A program made the position numbers and the translations under genes. Below the pieces are notes generated by a model. That model ran no database searches, was not told the DNA's origin, and was given only the letters and a program-made list of their open reading frames with translations. From positions 1-32,200 of the forward strand of contig JAFSHY010000050.1 in NCBI GenBank assembly GCA_017440065.1: a DNA stretch of 32,200 nucleotides. Direction: 5' to 3'. The stretch comes from Oscillospiraceae bacterium. Its GTDB lineage: Bacteria; Bacillota; Clostridia; Oscillospirales; Oscillospiraceae. Positions 29,731-32,200 of the stretch are shown here, piece by piece (positions within the stretch are counted from its first letter, which is position 1; every line of letters begins with the position of its first letter).

Positions 29731-29771
29731 AAAAAACAGGAAGGATTCAAGTCGAATCCTTCCTGTTTTTT
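29731..29771. terminator. Bidirectional terminator, 18-bp perfect stem
   Basis: AAAAAACAGGAAGGATTC pairs perfectly with GAATCCTTCCTGTTTTTT around a 5-base loop. The stop codon of the converging MFS gene (29770-29772) overlaps the end of the stem. Confidence 0.95.
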
Positions 29772-30984
29772 AATGCTCCATTACGAATTTCTTCGTAGTC
29801 GGATGGAAGAAGAGGCACAGCATCGGCGCGAGGGAGATCAGATTTCCCGCAAAAAAGACCAGATACAGTGGAAATACATCGCCCAAAAGTCCGTAGATCA
29901 GACAGGAAAGCGCCATGCCGCCGGTGGATGCCGCCTGCACAAAGCCAAGGATCGCGCCTCTGTTCATTTCCGGCATCGCCAGCATCAGAGAAGCATTGAA
30001 GATGGTATTTCCCGCGCAGTTGGCCGCGGATGCCAGCATTGCCGCAATGCACATCGGTACAAACCGCGAGGAAAGATACACCGCGCAGAAAAAAAGAACC
30101 GAGCAGGAGTAGCAGACCGCCATGACCCAAAACCGTGCCTGGGGCGTCAGCTTGACGGTGCCCAGCACCAGCACGCACACCAGGGAAGCCGCCGTCCATA
30201 CCGCCATCAGATAGCCGTACCTATCCACGGCAAAGCCTTTTTCCATGCAGAAAGGCAGCATCAGACTCAGCGGACCTGCCGCCAGCAGGTTGAGCAGCAG
30301 CATACTGGGTACAAAAAGCCGCAGACATGGATCGGAAAAGATCATCTTCACCGCGTCGCGGGAATCCCGCAGAACGCCTTTGACCGTAACCGTTTTTCCC
30401 TGCTGCACCGTTTTCGGCACTCGGATCAGCAGTTCGGAGCAGGCGGAATACAGGTTGCTCACTCCGTTGAGGATCACGATGAGCGGAACGCCGAAGAAGG
30501 CCACCATTGCACCGCTGAAGGCGCTGCCCAGCAGATTGATAAGGGAATTGGAGCCGGAGAAGACAGACTGACCGCGCACCATATCATCGTGGGGAATGAT
30601 ATCGATCATCAGCGTGCTGACGGAGGGAGAATAGAACACGCTGCCGAGGGCTGCCAGAAAGGCAGCGATCAGAATGCCGGGGATGCTGAGCCGATCCCTC
30701 CATGCCAGAATGCCGACCGACAGCATCAGAACGCCCTGCATCACATCCATGCCCACCATCACCCACTTGCGGTTGCACTTATCCACGATGCTGCCTGTGA
30801 AGGGCGAAAGGAACATGGTGACGAACATGGAGATGGCGGACATGATGCCCATCAGTCCGCTGGAACCGGTCTGCTCATAGACCCAGTAGCCGATGGCGAC
30901 ACTGTACATCAGATCGCCGACGGTGCTGACGGCATTGCCCTGCAAAAGCAGGATAAAATCTCTGTTCCACAGCTTTTTTCTCAC
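29770..30984 (-). CDS. MFS transporter, DHA3-like exporter
   Basis: The 404-residue protein has about twelve membrane helices in two halves. LLQGNAVSTVGDLMYSVAIGYWVYEQTGSS and the loop SPFTGSIVDKCNRKWVMVGMD, a form of the MFS A-motif, are typical of the MFS_3/DHA3 exporters that move macrolides, tetracycline-like drugs or siderophores. The partner region SPSVSTLMIDIIPHDDMVRGQSVFSG is also characteristic. No resistance gene adjoins, so the cargo is open. Start is GTG at 30984, since GGGGAGGTGA lies just upstream. It has its own promoter with an extended -10 box and a palindrome over the -35 box, and converges on the two-helix membrane protein gene. Confidence 0.9.
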   Translation of the reverse strand: MRKKLWNRDFILLLQGNAVSTVGDLMYSVAIGYWVYEQTGSSGLMGIMSAISMFVTMFLSPFTGSIVDKCNRKWVMVGMDVMQGVLMLSVGILAWRDRLSIPGILIAAFLAALGSVFYSPSVSTLMIDIIPHDDMVRGQSVFSGSNSLINLLGSAFSGAMVAFFGVPLIVILNGVSNLYSACSELLIRVPKTVQQGKTVTVKGVLRDSRDAVKMIFSDPCLRLFVPSMLLLNLLAAGPLSLMLPFCMEKGFAVDRYGYLMAVWTAASLVCVLVLGTVKLTPQARFWVMAVCYSCSVLFFCAVYLSSRFVPMCIAAMLASAANCAGNTIFNASLMLAMPEMNRGAILGFVQAASTGGMALSCLIYGLLGDVFPLYLVFFAGNLISLAPMLCLFFHPTTKKFVMEH

Positions 30985-31007
30985 AGGCTCACCTCCCCAT
31001 TTCCCCG

Positions 31008-31055
31008 ATTATAGCACAAGCGTACATTTTCCGTCAATCAACCGCCTGTTGACGG
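31008..31055 (-). promoter_or_regulatory. Promoter of the MFS gene with an inverted repeat over the -35 box
   Basis: On the minus strand: TTGACG (31037-31032), 18 bases, TGC-TATAAT (-10 at 31013-31008). CCGTCAA (31031-31037) and TTGACGG (31049-31055) are inverted arms 11 bases apart, so a bound factor would cover the -35 box. Confidence 0.6.
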
Positions 31056-31060
31056 CAGAA

Positions 31061-31093
31061 AAAGCCCGCTCAACCGACGGTTGAGCGGGCTTT
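31061..31093 (-). terminator. Terminator of the nucleotidyltransferase gene
   Basis: A 15-bp perfect stem, AAAGCCCGCTCAACC paired with GGTTGAGCGGGCTTT around a 3-base loop, followed on the minus strand by TTCTGCC after five T residues. Confidence 0.9.
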
Positions 31094-31114
31094 GATCCTT
31101 GAATACTGATCATT

Positions 31115-31897
31115 TCATCCTTCTGTCCGGATCGATTTCAGGAACAGCGCATTCAGTTCATCCCATGTGACTTTCTCATTTTCCGTGATCGTGCGGATCA
31201 GTTCCTCCACCTCTGCGATCGAGGCATCCAGATAGTCATTGATGATATCCACACGGGGGCCAAGACCCAGTTCCGAGGTTTCCGTTTTCTTTTGCAGCAG
31301 GTCATTGACGGCAGGCTTCAGCGCCTCATCGAGGCAAGCCTCCGCGAGATCGGAAAAGCGCATGGGAGGAGGCGTCTGCTTCTGCAGGATCCAGCGGCAG
31401 GCAAGGATGGGGCGCAGCACATAGAAGTACTTTTTGAGCTTCACCATATCTCCCCTGAGATATTCCCGATAATTTGTTTTGGCGGTGCTGAGATAGTGGT
31501 GCAGGCCCGCCTTCTTTTGGAAGAACGTTCCGATGACCGCGGAGATCTCCGCCCATTCCGCCGTGGTCTTATAGACGATGGGGGAACTGTTCCATTCGAA
31601 CAGGGTCGGATTGGAATTGTAGAGCAGCCGCAGTGCCTTCTGCAGATCCCAGCCGTTGATGTCCAGGGTATCATCCAGCTGCCATTCGATGACGTCGCGG
31701 GTCTTATCCAGCCGCAGATAGAATTCCTGCGGGCGGACATAGATGAAGCGGACGTCGTAGTCACTGTCGGGCGAGGCAAAGCCCCAGGCACGGCTTCCCG
31801 ACTCGATGCAGTGAATGATCCGGATATTCTCGCGGGCTTCTATTTCCTTCAGCTTGGCAGGAATGATCTCCTGCACGATTCTTTCATGCTCCGTCAC
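31115..31897 (-). CDS. Predicted nucleotidyltransferase, YcgL/COG3541 type
   Basis: The 260-residue protein belongs to the DNA polymerase beta-like nucleotidyltransferase superfamily. The core motif GSRAWGFASPDSDYDVRFIY (34-53) contains Gly34-Ser35 and the metal-binding Asp46 and Asp48. YcgL-type members add the long helical C-terminal part seen here, with EWNSSPIVY, YREYLRGDMVKLKKYFYVLRP and ACRWIL at intervals. The substrate is not known for the family; some relatives modify RNA or proteins. Start is GTG at 31897, preceded by GGGAAGGATTGCC. A much longer frame to 32128 runs back through the promoter and into the repeat end of the neighbouring insertion sequence, so it is rejected. Confidence 0.88.
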   Translation of the reverse strand: MTEHERIVQEIIPAKLKEIEARENIRIIHCIESGSRAWGFASPDSDYDVRFIYVRPQEFYLRLDKTRDVIEWQLDDTLDINGWDLQKALRLLYNSNPTLFEWNSSPIVYKTTAEWAEISAVIGTFFQKKAGLHHYLSTAKTNYREYLRGDMVKLKKYFYVLRPILACRWILQKQTPPPMRFSDLAEACLDEALKPAVNDLLQKKTETSELGLGPRVDIINDYLDASIAEVEELIRTITENEKVTWDELNALFLKSIRTEG

Positions 31898-31927
31898 GGC
31901 AATCCTTCCCTTCGGTTCTTTTGTTCC

Positions 31928-31956
31928 AGTATAATCCATCACCGCGAAAAAATCCA
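31928..31956 (-). promoter_or_regulatory. Candidate promoter of the nucleotidyltransferase gene
   Basis: On the minus strand: TGGATT (31956-31951), 17 bases, TATACT (31933-31928). The -35 box is poor. Confidence 0.45.
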
Positions 31957-32053
31957 GTACCTCCCCGGCAGGCTGCATTTTAATTTCGAATCTCTCCTTC
32001 CTCTTGGGTTTGACGGTGATTATGGATACAATTCTCGGCAACCGTTTGGAGAA

Positions 32054-32200
32054 TGTACCCCTCCTGCACATTTTGTACCCCAAGTAATAAAAATGTACCC
32101 CAAGGATTGCGAATAAGCCTTGGGACATCAGATAGATAAATTGGAATTTACTCAGTTAGTAATCTTTCAGTTTCTTCCATGTCCCTTGCAATCAGCGGAC
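32054..32200. mobile_element. Probable end of an IS21-like insertion sequence (continues past the window)
   Basis: TGTACCCC occurs at 32054, 32074 and 32094, an exact 20-bp period. IS21-family elements begin with TG and carry two or three copies of a short repeat near each end, so 32054 is a likely outer boundary. After the repeats come an inverted pair CCCAAGG/CCTTGGG (32099-32124) and the tail of a reading frame pointing toward this end. The base composition is more AT-rich than the rest of the window. The other end and the transposase genes are outside, so family assignment is an inference. Confidence 0.6.
32148..32200 (-). CDS. Tail of an open frame inside the putative insertion sequence
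   Basis: On the minus strand a frame is open from the window edge, ending LIARDMEETERLLTE and TAA at 32150-32148. A second frame, ending at TGA a little earlier, is also open for ten codons. Either could be the C-terminus of a transposase or its helper ATPase. Too little is present to identify it. Confidence 0.3.
   Translation of the reverse strand, partial: PLIARDMEETERLLTE

Noticed and set aside
31898-32128. N-terminal extension of the nucleotidyltransferase
   Set aside because: The extension runs through a candidate promoter and into the insertion-sequence repeats. GTG at 31897 has a good ribosome-binding site and fits the family start.

Overview
The window looks like chromosomal DNA of a Gram-positive anaerobe of the class Clostridia, probably a GC-rich gut lineage of the Oscillospirales type. 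This is inferred from: a bacterial-type GlnRS; strong AGGAGG ribosome-binding sites with occasional TTG/GTG starts; YesL, CapA, GH25, DtxR/MntR-like and AtuA/DUF4387 families typical of that group; SigA-type promoters; clear rho-independent terminators; and GC above 50%. No rRNA, tRNA, CRISPR array or prophage was seen.

Layout. 1-702: 3' end of glnS. 935-1726: HAD phosphatase. 1767-4182 (minus): ECF sigma factor with an overlapping membrane-bound partner made of three repeats, behind a candidate self-recognised promoter. 4290-5666 (minus): GH25 lysozyme and a REP-associated (RAYT) transposase carrying two palindromes inside its reading frame. 5867-10653: single genes on alternating strands, namely a CapA-like protein, a MATE exporter, a membrane glycosyltransferase and a YesL protein. 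10773-14965: a divergent catabolic cluster with an FCD-type GntR regulator and an ornithine cyclodeaminase-family enzyme (minus) against an AEC transporter and an M20 amidohydrolase (plus). 15033-16601 (minus): PutP-type Na+/proline symporter. 16784-18810 (minus): DtxR/MntR-like regulator coupled to an unusual nitrilase-GDPD fusion. 18927-22929: a second divergent cluster with a HutC-type GntR regulator against AtuA-family, DUF4387 and Na+/solute symporter genes, with a palindromic operator candidate at the transcription start. 22985-24370 (minus): YfcC-type carrier. 24532-25533: galE. 25618-27917 (minus): CLC channel/antiporter coupled to a Gfo/Idh/MocA oxidoreductase. 28044-29729: two membrane proteins of unknown function. 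29770-30984 (minus): MFS exporter. 31115-31897 (minus): YcgL-like nucleotidyltransferase. 32054-32200: what looks like the end of an insertion sequence with three TGTACCCC repeats at an exact 20-bp period.

How the genes may work together. Two divergent regulator/transporter/enzyme modules (10773-14965 and 18927-22929), plus PutP and YfcC carriers, suggest a lifestyle of importing and breaking down amino acids, N-acylated amino acids or organic acids. A second theme is the cell envelope: ECF sigma/anti-sigma, GH25, CapA, glycosyltransferase, GalE and GDPD. Most single genes are closed off by strong terminators, often shared by converging neighbours. Several starts were moved inward because a convincing promoter lies inside the longest open frame. 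The best candidates for something new are the nitrilase-GDPD fusion, the triple-repeat sigma partner, and the AtuA/DUF4387/symporter divergon with its operator.
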